A stretch of DNA of 64,000 bases from Paenibacillus chitinolyticus NBRC 15660 (GCF_000739915.1 NZ_BBJT01000005.1:372001-436000); one strand, 5' to 3'; positions 45,965 to 54,157 are shown, counted from the stretch's first letter. The notes: generated by a model from the letters alone, not told the origin. Made by a program: numbers and translations.

Positions 45965-46690
45965 TTATTTACCGCTCAAAGTAAAGTAATAGTCGTGCAG
46001 ATCCAGCCAATCCCGCAAATCTCCGAAGCCTTCCGCATCCAGCGTTCCGGGCTCGTAGGGATTCTCAGCGGACTTCTTCGCGATATAAACGTACCGGTCG
46101 TTCTCGCCGAGAACTTCTGCGCCCGCTGCCGTTTTCTTCACCTCGGGCCAGTCCTCTTTCTTGTACACTTCGATCCGGGCCGCCACGTCGTGCAGACGGT
46201 GCAAATTCTCATCCTGGACCATATAGTGGATCAGCGTCAGCGCCTGCGCCCGTTTATCCAAACGGCCCTCTTCGATGGACGTTTTCACGTTTTCCTCCGG
46301 TATGACGCTCACCACCACATTCTCCAGCCATCTCGGAACCCGGAATCCGTATCCGTATTTCTCAAGCATGGCCTCGTCCTCTGCGGAAAATTCCATGTAA
46401 GGCTTGTTTTTCAGAAAGATCTTATTGTTCGTGCCGTCCCAAGTCACACTCAAATCAAGCCGCTGCGCAAGATCGCGGAGAGGCAGGTACGTGTTGCCTT
46501 CGTACGTAATAGGGACCAGATCGCTCCCCTGCTCATCTTTCAGCGCAAACGTATAACCGTTCAAATCCACCTGCAAATCCGGGTTTAAAAAAGCTTTGAT
46601 CTCCTTCAGATTGCTCGTCGCGTAAGCGCCGGCCGTAACGCCGACCAGCAGCGCCGCCGTCATTCCCGCTGCCACCCATCTTTTCCGCAT
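45965..46690 (-). CDS. Exported protein with a copper amine oxidase-like (stalk) domain
   Basis: 241 residues. The signal peptide (VAAGMTAALLVGVTAGAYA) ends near residue 24. A Cu_amine_oxidN1-type domain follows at about 30-95, with LNGYTFAL, YEGNTYLPLRDLAQRLD and VTWDGTNNKIFL. The rest has no recognisable domain. Such stalk domains are common in Paenibacillus surface proteins. The function is unknown. Confidence 0.8.
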   Translation of the reverse strand: MRKRWVAAGMTAALLVGVTAGAYATSNLKEIKAFLNPDLQVDLNGYTFALKDEQGSDLVPITYEGNTYLPLRDLAQRLDLSVTWDGTNNKIFLKNKPYMEFSAEDEAMLEKYGYGFRVPRWLENVVVSVIPEENVKTSIEEGRLDKRAQALTLIHYMVQDENLHRLHDVAARIEVYKKEDWPEVKKTAAGAEVLGENDRYVYIAKKSAENPYEPGTLDAEGFGDLRDWLDLHDYYFTLSGK

Positions 46691-46835
46691 GGCTTGAATC
46701 TCCTCCCTAAATGCCCTCCAGAACAGTTTACAACAGGGACGACCGGGATTTGTTACAAACGATTATCAAAATCGGGATGAGGGATCACGGGTATTAAAAC
46801 AGCCCTGTTCCCGCCTATTTTTCCCACGCCATCGC

Positions 46836-46863
46836 ACCATTGGTAAGCGCCCTTCATACACTA
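46836..46863 (+). promoter_or_regulatory. Putative sigma-K promoter of gerE
   Basis: CATACACTA (46855-46863) matches the -10 pattern CATANNNTA, with AC at 46836-46837 seventeen bases before it, 61 bases upstream of the gerE start. gerE is sigma-K dependent in Bacillus subtilis. Confidence 0.5.
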
Positions 46864-46924
46864 AGTTGACTGTATCCCTTACCCTTGTAATTACTCCAAA
46901 ACCCGAGCAAGGAGGGATGACAAC

Positions 46925-47149
46925 TTGAAGGGCAGCGACCATAAAAACAAATTCTTACTCACAAATCGTGAACGCGAAGTCTTTGAATTACTCGTACAGG
47001 ACAAAACGACGAAGGATATCGCACAGCAGCTTTTTATCAGCGAGAAGACCGTGCGTAACCATATCTCGAATGTCATGCAAAAATTGAATGTAAAAGGTCG
47101 TTCACAGGCGGTAGTCGAGCTAATCAAGCTCGGGGAGCTAAAAATCTGA
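46925..47149 (+). CDS. gerE: Late mother-cell transcription factor GerE
   Basis: 74 residues, almost entirely a LuxR-type helix-turn-helix: LTNREREVFELLVQDKTTKD and the recognition helix SEKTVRNHISNVM. It is very close to Bacillus subtilis GerE, which controls late coat genes with sigma-K. The start is TTG with GGAGG nine bases upstream. The last 83 bases of the gene plus downstream sequence are duplicated near 51.5 kb, but this copy is complete. Confidence 0.96.
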   Translation: MKGSDHKNKFLLTNREREVFELLVQDKTTKDIAQQLFISEKTVRNHISNVMQKLNVKGRSQAVVELIKLGELKI

Positions 47150-47171
47150 CGCAGCCACCCTTGCCAGGGCA
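47067..47171 (+). repeat. Direct repeat A, left copy (gerE 3' end)
   Basis: 105 bases that recur at 51500-51604 with only one mismatch by eye. They cover the gerE 3' coding end and the bases after its stop. The two copies flank the 47.5-51.5 kb island. Confidence 0.9.
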
Positions 47172-47174
47172 CAG

Positions 47175-47217
47175 AAAACCTTCCGATCATCCTTTGGGGA
47201 TAACGGAAGGTCTTTTC
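47175..47217 (+). terminator. Terminator after gerE
   Basis: ACCTTCCG/CGGAAGGT stem with flanking A and T runs, about 25 bases after the gerE stop. It is absent from the second copy of the duplication. Confidence 0.7.
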
Positions 47218-47320
47218 TTGTTTGGGGGTGGTTTTTTGGGGAAGCACTATACACGGATCGCCCTTTGGTCCCAAAATAGATTGTTCAAAAAGACATGGAA
47301 ATCGTAATTTTCTGCTGTTA

Positions 47321-47473
47321 AAGGAGTATCGTTTGTAAGAGTCTTCTTACCTGTGTACTTTTTAGCTGCATGTCCACAATCATTAAAAATAGTGATAAAT
47401 CAAGAGGCGGTAGACTATGAGAAAAATTTTTATGTCAGCTTTATTTTTGGTTATTTTGTGTGCTGGTTACCTT
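47321..47473 (+). repeat. Direct repeat B, left copy (upstream and 5' end of gene X)
   Basis: About 153 bases matching 51604-51757 at roughly 93 percent by eye, with one single-base gap. They include the region before gene X and its first 19 codons. Confidence 0.85.
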
Positions 47474-47503
47474 ACAACGACAAGCGATCATTTGCAATAT
47501 TGA
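47417..47503 (+). pseudogene. Truncated copy of gene X
   Basis: ATG followed by 18 codons close to those of the intact gene at 51701 (MRKIF-SAL-LVILCAGYL), then unrelated sequence and a stop after residue 28. The signal peptide survives but the mature domain is gone. It marks the left junction of the island. Confidence 0.8.
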
Positions 47504-47586
47504 CAAAACAAACATGAATTGGTGTAATCCTCCTCACGTTTTTGTAAACGGTTATCTTGAATATAGAAAAAAGGGAGAGTGAAAGA

Positions 47587-48138
47587 ATGTCCGCTCAACA
47601 ACATTATTTAGTCAACATAGTTCCCTACAGTTCTGACTGGTCTGTGGAATTTGAAAAAGAGAAAGAGCGATTGCTTGGAATACTGGCTCCACACATCGCT
47701 GCCATTGAACATACCGGGAGTACTTCAATACCCAATCAAGGCGCAAAGCCCATTATCGATATTTCCGCTGCAGTTCATACGTTGCTTGATAAGCAAATCT
47801 ATGAAAACCTGCTTAGCAATTCAGGCTATCGTTATATTGGAGCCTTCAAGACCGGGCGACACTTCTTTGTAAAAGAACACGCAGGAGCACGTACGCATCA
47901 TTTGCATATCTTTCCGCTTGAAGGATTTTACGAAAGAAATGAACTACTATTTCGCGATTACCTTCGTGCCCATCCTGATTTCGTAATAGAGTATGGGGAA
48001 CTAAAACGAACGTTGGCTGAACAATATCCTTCAGATCCTGAAGGTTACACGCGGGCAAAAACTGACTTTATCCAACGTGTTGTTGACTTGGCGCGAACAG
48101 AGCGAGGACTTCCTCTTCAAAACGTATGGGTTGATTAG
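47587..48138 (+). CDS. GrpB/UPF0157 family nucleotidyltransferase-like protein
   Basis: 183 residues. The family signature is EHTGSTSIPNQGAKPIIDI near 40-58, with YRYIGAFKTGRHFFVK and HHLHIFP later. The fold is of the minimal nucleotidyltransferase type; the biochemical role is not known. The start at 47587 has GGGAG about nine bases upstream. Codon use is AT-richer than that of the core genes, matching the island. Confidence 0.88.
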   Translation: MSAQQHYLVNIVPYSSDWSVEFEKEKERLLGILAPHIAAIEHTGSTSIPNQGAKPIIDISAAVHTLLDKQIYENLLSNSGYRYIGAFKTGRHFFVKEHAGARTHHLHIFPLEGFYERNELLFRDYLRAHPDFVIEYGELKRTLAEQYPSDPEGYTRAKTDFIQRVVDLARTERGLPLQNVWVD

Positions 48139-48189
48139 TTCGTCTTTTTAGTACAGCGCCGGTTGAATCGTATTGGCCTAAATGATCCA

Positions 48190-48232
48190 TAAAAAAGAAG
48201 GACGAATTATTCCATTGTCCTTCTTTTTTATG
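48190..48232. terminator. Terminator after grpB-like gene
   Basis: A 13-base stem AAAAAAGAAGGAC/GTCCTTCTTTTTT with a 13-base loop, about 55 bases after the stop. Confidence 0.85.
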
Positions 48233-48326
48233 ATTGCTTATTTTTTGTAACGTAACCCGTACTTATCGAATATATGCATCTTTGCTACCTAGAAGCAAAT
48301 GGCATTTCACGACTTGTACAATGTCC

Positions 48327-48520
48327 TTACATTTGTGCATTTTTCTTCGACAGAGGAGTTGGGACATATATTGTTTCCCCTATTTTCTCGAGACCGTACT
48401 CACTTTTGAAAATGGCGCCAATGCCCACGGTCCACTGCTGATGGCGGTTAGCTCTTACCCATTTTCAGGTTCATTCGCAATATTCGGCTTGATATTCCCC
48501 TTATCGAGAATTGAAGCTGC
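48327..48520 (-). pseudogene. Decayed gene remnant
   Basis: On the minus strand two frames carry protein-like text interrupted by a frameshift and stops. One is ASILDKGNIKPNIANEPENG; the other continues as QQWTVGIGAIFKSEYGLEK and IGETIYVPTPLSKKNAQ before a stop. I do not recognise the family. The remaining part of 48233-48588 has no intact gene. Confidence 0.4.
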
Positions 48521-48588
48521 GAACTAGAACACATATGAAGAGCCTCTACCCGGCTGAATTCCGGACAGAAGCTCTACGTTATTCACGA

Positions 48589-49908
48589 CTATACTTTAAT
48601 ATCAATACTATTCTTGGGTATCGTAAGCGCGCTCTTCTGCTGTTGACCCATATTCAGAGAAGAAATGAAGCTGTTCCAGTCCTCTAGATTCGCATCTCGT
48701 ACCTGGTTTGCAAATTCAAGCTTGGCCTTTGGACCTACATCCCCTTGCATACTCGGTGCTGATATGAGGCTGTGATGCAGACTATTGAAGGCGTTCATCA
48801 GGCCACTGAGAAGATCTTCCGGCTTCTGATTCAATAATCCCTTCATGCTCTCCCACATGATCGTTCCTACAGACTTCTTGGCATTAAGGTCTTGTAGATG
48901 GGCGCTGTACTTTCGCTTTATTTCCAATGACATTTCTTGATGTGAAGCAAATTGTTTGCGGAAGGAAGGCGTTGAGATAAGAGAGAATTTATAGTCGTCA
49001 TATTCTGCGATTCCCATCTTGGTACTCATTGCCTTATCTACGGACTGCGTGAGCTGCTCCTTAATCGCTGACGACATAGGCGATTGTTGCAAATAAAGAT
49101 CCAGCTTGAGACGTGCGGTCCCTAAATTGTTAGCCATCCATTCCGTATCAAAAGTAAACGTGTTCATAGCTTTAGCTGTTGTGTGTACCAGTGCATCGAA
49201 TACTCCTGCTACATCACGGTAACTAATATCTTGAAAAGAGGTAGATTCTCCTACAGAGGCTTTACTTGCCTCCTCCTTCAGTAAATCCCGAAAGTCTGTA
49301 ATCCCCTTGCCGCCTTGTTCCATGATCTGCTTCCACTGGTCCCCCTGCTCCTCCTGTAACTTGCCCAGAAGCCGGGACTGTTCCTGTAGCATATTCTTAA
49401 TACGATCGGTCAACTCATCCTTGTCGAAGATCGGCTTATAGGTGGAGAGGAACTCTCCTTGTGTCTCCTTGCTACCTCCAAAAATAGAATCATTTTCAAA
49501 ATTCAAATATTGAGACAAAGTGCTCGCTGTTGTCTGCGCGATATCCTCTATTTTGAGTTGAACTTGCTTATCGTATTGCTCAAGATGCTGACTCAATTCG
49601 TCTCCTGTGTAACGCTGAAGCAGTAGATCACGCTCATATGCGCTTTTTACCAGAAACCCGCTTACATCATCCAGAAAATTCTTTGAGTAGTCCGTACCTT
49701 GAACTGATGTAAATTCCCTTCCAACAATCCACTGGCCTCCCAATGCACGAAGCTCTTGTTGTCCTTCATCAATCACACTCGGGGTGTACATCTCTACTGC
49801 ATCAGAAGCATTGTTACTTGCAGGGACAAGCACTTTAGTAGCAAGCTGGTTATTCTTTGCTACTATAGTGCTTGGAGTTGATGATGCGTAAATACCATTC
49901 GTTTGCAT
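48589..49908 (-). CDS. Unrecognised 439-residue protein of the island
   Basis: 439 residues, hydrophilic and mostly helical after about residue 75, with coiled-coil character near 165-200 (IKNMLQEQSRLLGKLQEEQ). There is no signal peptide, membrane helix or cysteine-based motif. A Ser/Thr/Asn-rich N-terminus of about 40 residues is followed by a YTPSVIDEGQQELRALGG stretch. The N-terminal ASSTPSTIV and secreted-like composition recall flagellar or type-III-like export substrates, but I have no family match. It is monocistronic and AT-richer than the core genes. Confidence 0.7.
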   Translation of the reverse strand: MQTNGIYASSTPSTIVAKNNQLATKVLVPASNNASDAVEMYTPSVIDEGQQELRALGGQWIVGREFTSVQGTDYSKNFLDDVSGFLVKSAYERDLLLQRYTGDELSQHLEQYDKQVQLKIEDIAQTTASTLSQYLNFENDSIFGGSKETQGEFLSTYKPIFDKDELTDRIKNMLQEQSRLLGKLQEEQGDQWKQIMEQGGKGITDFRDLLKEEASKASVGESTSFQDISYRDVAGVFDALVHTTAKAMNTFTFDTEWMANNLGTARLKLDLYLQQSPMSSAIKEQLTQSVDKAMSTKMGIAEYDDYKFSLISTPSFRKQFASHQEMSLEIKRKYSAHLQDLNAKKSVGTIMWESMKGLLNQKPEDLLSGLMNAFNSLHHSLISAPSMQGDVGPKAKLEFANQVRDANLEDWNSFISSLNMGQQQKSALTIPKNSIDIKV

Positions 49909-50075
49909 CGCGGACCTCTCTCTTCATTGAAGTATATGTTATTTGTAATATATCGGCGTAATAAGTAAATAGTTAACTCCGATTCCAAAAATAATTCATT
50001 AAGTTTCATTGCAGTCCTACATAAAGTCATTCAAAATGTTCTTCATATTGGCGGGGGGCAGTCTGGTAATATTGG

Positions 50076-50309
50076 TTAATTCCTCCCCGGTACGCTGTAA
50101 AGCGCATTGTTAAGTAGTTGACTTATTTTCTCGTCGTCTAGCCCGAATGCGGTACGAATACGCCTTTCGACGCTATTCGAAATCGGCTTCGCATTCGTTT
50201 CGATCTTTGCAAGTAGTGCGCGTGAAATCCCGACGATTTTAGCAAGTTGTACTTGGTTCATTTGCGTGTTCGCCCGGATAAGGCGGACTGTATCACTGTT
50301 CAATTGCAT
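50076..50309 (-). CDS. XRE-family helix-turn-helix protein of the island
   Basis: 77 residues with a Cro/CI domain: IRANTQMNQVQLAKIVGISRALLAKIE, recognition helix near ISRALLAKIET. It resembles phage or plasmid repressors. It lies downstream of the replication-type gene, on the same strand, with a terminator between them. Confidence 0.8.
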   Translation of the reverse strand: MQLNSDTVRLIRANTQMNQVQLAKIVGISRALLAKIETNAKPISNSVERRIRTAFGLDDEKISQLLNNALYSVPGRN

Positions 50310-50357
50310 TCATTATGTCACCTCGCGTTATACAATTTGTGACGCTACGGGTAAATA

Positions 50358-50396
50358 AAAAGACGTGAACCCCGAACCCGTAGGAGTACACGTCTT
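50358..50396 (-). terminator. Terminator after the winged-helix protein gene
   Basis: AAGACGTG/CACGTCTT stem with a loop of about 22 bases, then TTTTTA on the minus strand. Confidence 0.65.
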
Positions 50397-50426
50397 GTCA
50401 TATATACAGTTATACTAGTTGTGACT

Positions 50427-51290
50427 TTAACAAGAAGTCGAAGTATTATTTTTAACCCCGAATGCTGCTTCGAACATTTCGTCTGATAGCGAATAAGTCA
50501 CCGTTCGGCTATTCTGAATTTCTTCAATATCCGCCTTTTCTTTTGCGGTTAATGGGCGTTCGGATTTACGTCTACGTTCTCGGTCTGCATCGCCGAAATC
50601 CTTTTCCCATTCCTCACCCCAATTAAAGGATTTATGCTCGACGTCTTCCTTAACGACCTGGGGTAAGTGTATATTGTTGTCGTTGGCATTTTCCGAAGGA
50701 ATAGATAGATAAGAAAGCTTGTCCTTTCTTTCTTCTTTTATTGGTTCTTCTTCTTGGTTCTTCTTAAATACTGGTTCTTCTTTGTGTGAAGCTGCGACAA
50801 CATCCAAGACGTTGAAATTGTACACGTTATTCGTACCGTTTTTCAACATTAGCGCGTGCTTTTCTTCAACGTGTATTTCGCTAACGTGCGATTCTTTAAC
50901 GTCAATACTTTTAACGTCTTTAGAATCGCGCCCCATTGATACGCCGCAAGCCATGTTGACTTTATATACAGACTGTTTCCCAACGCCACCGCCTGTGCGA
51001 TTTCTCCACGCTCGTTCAAGGACAGGTGTACCGTCGTCAAGCTTCGTTTCTAACAACGTGCGGATACGCTTAATTACGGTGAAGCGGGTAACACCCATCA
51101 TTTCGGCAAGTGTTTCTTGCGTCGGATAGCATACGCCGTCTTCGTCCATAAACGAAGCGATCGTTGCAAGCGTTGCAAAACCGTCTGCCCCGATCTTGGC
51201 GATTATGCCGCCGCGAACCGCCAAAACATCAACCTTGAAGAAAATACGCTGCTCGTCGTGCCGTTTGTTTCGTAGTTCATTAGTGTTCAT
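50427..51290 (-). CDS. Winged-helix protein of plasmid or phage replication type
   Basis: 287 residues. The N-terminal 110 residues form a helix-turn-helix with FATLATIASFMDEDGVCYP and QETLAEMMGVTRFTVIKRI, the pattern of replication-initiator or DnaD-like proteins of mobile elements. The C-terminal part is charged and low in complexity. The start at 51290 has GGGGGA about seven bases upstream; an in-frame upstream extension is unlikely. It suggests that the island derives from a replicating element. Confidence 0.7.
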   Translation of the reverse strand: MNTNELRNKRHDEQRIFFKVDVLAVRGGIIAKIGADGFATLATIASFMDEDGVCYPTQETLAEMMGVTRFTVIKRIRTLLETKLDDGTPVLERAWRNRTGGGVGKQSVYKVNMACGVSMGRDSKDVKSIDVKESHVSEIHVEEKHALMLKNGTNNVYNFNVLDVVAASHKEEPVFKKNQEEEPIKEERKDKLSYLSIPSENANDNNIHLPQVVKEDVEHKSFNWGEEWEKDFGDADRERRRKSERPLTAKEKADIEEIQNSRTVTYSLSDEMFEAAFGVKNNTSTSC

Positions 51291-51477
51291 TTGATTGTCC
51301 CCCATTGAATGTAGTTTCGTTGCGCTTGTCTTGCGCAAATCAATATGTCGCCGGGGGAATGCGTTGTGTGACGAATGAAGTGAAGAATTGTTAACGTTAT
51401 AGGAAAGTCACGTTGTAGGGAAGCGGGCGGGGGACACGCTGAAACCGTCAAAACCGCGCCGTTACTGGGTTTTAACT

Positions 51478-51582
51478 ATGCGTGTTACAAAACATATTAC
51501 GAATGTCATGCAAAAGTTGAATGTAAAAGGTCGTTCACAGGCGGTAGTCGAGCTAATCAAGCTCGGGGAGCTAAAAATCTGA
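51478..51582 (+). pseudogene. 5'-truncated gerE copy
   Basis: An open frame of 34 residues whose last 27 match the GerE C-terminus exactly by eye (NVMQKLNVKGRSQAVVELI and on). The first residues (MRVTKHI) diverge from GerE's TVRNHIS. It lacks the first half of the DNA-binding domain. The right junction of the island falls at about 51490-51500. Confidence 0.85.
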
Positions 51583-51604
51583 CGCAGCCACCCTTGCCAG
51601 GGCA
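51500..51604 (+). repeat. Direct repeat A, right copy
   Basis: Second copy of the gerE 3' end and following bases, with one difference from 47067-47171. Confidence 0.9.
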
Positions 51605-51757
51605 AGGAGTATCGTTTGTAAGAGTCTTCTTACCTATGTTCTTTTTAGTTGCATGTCCACCAGCATTAAAAATAGTGACAAATCAAGAAGGCGGTAAATT
51701 ATGAGAAAAATTTTTATGCCAGCTTTACTTTTGGTTATTTTGTGTGCTGGTTACCTT
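51604..51757 (+). repeat. Direct repeat B, right copy
   Basis: Second copy of the gene X upstream region and 5' end. Here repeats A and B are adjacent, while the left copy has 149 extra bases between them, including the gerE terminator. Confidence 0.85.
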
Positions 51758-52057
51758 TTTTGGTCAGGAACAGCTCAATACACGATTTCGCCAGAAGGAT
51801 ATCCCGTCCCACGTAACGCCGTTCTCAAAAAAACCATTCCGGATTCAGCAGGCACAATACACGTTTATACAGCTCCGGGCATTCATCAGACAGATGGCTT
51901 GAAAAACAGCTCTAAGAGACAAATTGAAAAACATGGCTGGACTTATGCAGGGGATCTAAGTGCGGGCGCAACTTACATGTTTAAAAAATCAGACGGAACC
52001 TTATTGAATGTTTCTATTTACGAAGGCGAGTTCTCCATTTGTCAATTACAAAAGTGA
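51701..52057 (+). CDS. Gene X: small exported protein of unknown function
   Basis: 118 residues: a signal or anchor segment (FMPALLLVILCAGYLFW) and a mature part with EGYPVPRNAVLKK and a late YEGEFSICQLQK. A cysteine at residue 15 (VILCAG) lies inside the hydrophobic segment and could be a lipobox-like site. I do not recognise the family. A truncated copy lies at 47417. GAAGGCGG precedes the ATG. Confidence 0.75.
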   Translation: MRKIFMPALLLVILCAGYLFWSGTAQYTISPEGYPVPRNAVLKKTIPDSAGTIHVYTAPGIHQTDGLKNSSKRQIEKHGWTYAGDLSAGATYMFKKSDGTLLNVSIYEGEFSICQLQK

Positions 52058-52097
52058 CCGGATGATAAATTCCCTGAATTTAATCCGTCATCCTCCA

Positions 52098-52286
52098 TTA
52101 ATCTTTAAATTGCTTACTCTTTTTATTTTTCGAAATATATTTACTTATCTTTTCAACGATCCAGCCCACACCGAAACAGATAACTAGGCAAATCACGAAA
52201 AAATAAAAACTAACAGGTCTTTCGACGTAAGAGGCGGCTATTGTTATGAGGATGGCGATTAGCACACTATATATTAGGTCTTTCAT
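52098..52286 (-). CDS. Small two-helix membrane protein
   Basis: 62 residues with two hydrophobic segments (about 5-22 and 28-46) and a Lys-rich tail. AAGGAGG lies about nine bases before the ATG. No family is recognised. It shares size and layout with the gene at 52358. Confidence 0.7.
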   Translation of the reverse strand: MKDLIYSVLIAILITIAASYVERPVSFYFFVICLVICFGVGWIVEKISKYISKNKKSKQFKD

Positions 52287-52357
52287 AATATCAAAACCTC
52301 CTTGCGATAATCGAATTAATCAGCCCATCCTCCGTTATTTATTTCTTATTTGTGCTT

Positions 52358-52519
52358 TCACTTGAATGGTCTTTTCTTTTTGCTTTTAAAAATTAAATCC
52401 ATCCCAACCACCAAAATCAGTATAAAGACAGAATGGATGAAAGGTTTAAGGAAACTGGAATCGTCATAAATAAAGTAAGCTACTATAAAGTTAAGGATAA
52501 AAGTAATAAAATAGGTCAA
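52358..52519 (-). CDS. Small two-helix membrane protein, short gene
   Basis: 53 residues from a TTG start: a hydrophobic helix at 2-18, a short loop (YDDSSFLKP), a second helix at 28-43 and a Lys/Arg-rich tail. AAGGAG lies about 12 bases upstream, near the end of the preceding gene, which is a little far. It may be cotranscribed with 52527. Confidence 0.55.
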   Translation of the reverse strand: MTYFITFILNFIVAYFIYDDSSFLKPFIHSVFILILVVGMDLIFKSKKKRPFK

Positions 52520-52526
52520 AAGTTAA

Positions 52527-53159
52527 TCAACTCTCCTTCTCAGAACCCAGAGTCCTCATTTTAGCAACTAAAGCTTCAGCCTCTTTTTGCAATTCCTCTA
52601 CCGTGATCTTCCCGATGTCATAATCCCTGTAAGCCTCATCTCCGTGATGCAGATGCTCGACCCAGGCATCTAACAAAGCACGATAGGTTTCATCCAGATG
52701 ACGGAGATTACCTGTGGACCCCACATAACCTTTTCCAGCTATAAAAGTCTCGAACCTTACAGCGTATCCGCGCAAATTGCTGCATTCCGGTAGTAAATGT
52801 ACAATTCCGTCGTAATCCACAACCAGAACATGGTTAACTTCGTCATCGCCATTTTCCAGAACGTTCGCAACTTCCTTTTTCGTGAAGAAAATATTTTGGG
52901 GAAGGGACGTGCGATGCTGCCTGATGTTGAAAGCGGGTGATCCGAACGAATAGGTTTCAGACTCGTTATAAATTTTTTCATCATCCACGTAAACCACGGG
53001 GTTGTTTTTCATCCATTGTTCGGCAAGATCGTAATCCTCAAACACCGCATCCCCCTCTTGTATGGATAAGTTTTGTTCGACCTCTTTAAATGTGCCGTCC
53101 TTTTGAAGACGATGGGTGTACACATATACTTTTCTAATATCTATAGTAAACACGACCAT
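52527..53159 (-). CDS. Unrecognised 210-residue cytosolic protein
   Basis: 210 residues, acidic, no signal peptide or membrane helix. A beta-rich N-terminal half (YVYTHRLQKDGTFKEVEQ) is followed by a helical C-terminal third with YDIGKITVEELQKEAEALVA. GGAGGAG lies about 17 bases before the ATG, so the true start could be one of several internal codons. I do not recognise the family. Confidence 0.6.
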   Translation of the reverse strand: MVVFTIDIRKVYVYTHRLQKDGTFKEVEQNLSIQEGDAVFEDYDLAEQWMKNNPVVYVDDEKIYNESETYSFGSPAFNIRQHRTSLPQNIFFTKKEVANVLENGDDEVNHVLVVDYDGIVHLLPECSNLRGYAVRFETFIAGKGYVGSTGNLRHLDETYRALLDAWVEHLHHGDEAYRDYDIGKITVEELQKEAEALVAKMRTLGSEKES

Positions 53160-53261
53160 GACAGATTAGTTCATCTCCTCCATGTTAACCTTTCTTCGGT
53201 CAAGTATGCGCACCCTTGCTCCCCGTGATGCCCTGCCGCTTTGATAATTCCGGTTGATTTG

Positions 53262-53492
53262 TTATTTTATCAAGTTCGGGTTTTCATCATGTTTGTACTT
53301 AGGCAGATTTCCATATTGATCTCGGGCTGCCTCTAGTTGAATCCACTTGTCCCCGTTATGGGTGTACACATAAGTTACGCCGGGTTCATCTTTAAATTTA
53401 ACATAAACGGGATACGCAGGCGTTTTACTATGCTTCCCTTTGATACTTAAAATCTCCTCATCGGCATATTTCCTGGACTCAATGAGATACTT
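53262..53492 (-). pseudogene. 5'-truncated DUF3139-like paralogue
   Basis: 77 codons on the minus strand read as YLIESRKYADEEILSIKG, then YPVYVKFKDEPGVTYVYT, matching the C-terminal half of the intact protein at 53619. The frame runs into a stop upstream and the N-terminal anchor is missing. It looks like a decayed tandem duplicate. The flanks 53160-53261 and 53493-53618 hold no gene. Confidence 0.7.
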
Positions 53493-53618
53493 TCATAGTT
53501 CTTTTTACGGCGTTCGGGATATGGTTCCGCATGATTTTCTCCCTGCTAAAAGTTGACAGCCATGGATGAGAGAAAAAAGGCGGGAAACAGCAGTTTTGCA
53601 AGCGGCTGCTTAAAACGA

Positions 53619-53963
53619 TCATAACGTCTCTTTTTCGGTATGTTTGTGAAGAATCAGGTTCCCGCGAGCATCCCTGGTGGGAGGAGTTTGAATGTACTTC
53701 TCGTCCCTGTATATGTAGAGATACGTGACATCGGGTTCGTCCGCGAATTTTACATAGATCGGATATCTCGGCGTCTTGCTGATCTTTGCCTCAATGCTGA
53801 GGATTTCCTTCTCTTCGTAGTGTTTCGTTTCCGTTAAATAAGCCAAAATTCCTCTTTCGAGGTTATAAAGGGTGTACCGGGAATAAGCAAAGGGGGAAAG
53901 CGCAAGCAGCAGGATAACGATCCCGATGATCAGAGAGGATTTTTTGAGCCGGACACAAGGCAT
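53619..53963 (-). CDS. DUF3139-like membrane-anchored small protein
   Basis: 114 residues: one N-terminal hydrophobic helix (SSLIIGIVILLLALSPFAY near 9-27), then a domain with LAYLTETKHYEEKEILSIEA and YPIYVKFADEPDVTYLYIY, the DUF3139 pattern as I recall it. The function is unknown. The ATG at 53963 has AAGGAG about 11 bases upstream; a GTG at 53972 is closer than usual. A decayed paralogue lies 120 bases downstream. Confidence 0.7.
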   Translation of the reverse strand: MPCVRLKKSSLIIGIVILLLALSPFAYSRYTLYNLERGILAYLTETKHYEEKEILSIEAKISKTPRYPIYVKFADEPDVTYLYIYRDEKYIQTPPTRDARGNLILHKHTEKETL

Positions 53964-54097
53964 GAATTTCACCGCTCCTTTTCGCCAAATACGGCCAGGT
54001 TCAGGATACTATCATGCTACTGGCATACCCAAACAATGTCAAATATTGGATAACCCCTTATTCCTCCTTCCACTTGCTGTCTATTCAAAATTTCAAT

Positions 54098-54131
54098 TAA
54101 AAAAAGCCCCCCGGTCCATAACCGGGGAGCT
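54098..54131 (-). terminator. Terminator after the PPDK regulator gene
   Basis: AGCTCCCCGGT/ACCGGGGGGCT stem with a 5-base loop, then seven T on the minus strand, about 25 bases after the stop at 54158. Confidence 0.85.
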
Positions 54132-54157
54132 TCACCCAACCGCTCACGCGATTGGCT

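Noticed and set aside
48234-48527. Plus-strand open frame in the island
   Set aside because: No ribosome-binding site and better explained as the complement of a decayed minus-strand gene.
47504-51477. Prophage or integrative element with an integrase
   Set aside because: No recombinase, terminase or structural gene seen; only an XRE regulator and a replication-type protein, so I call it a foreign island with direct repeats and not a complete element.
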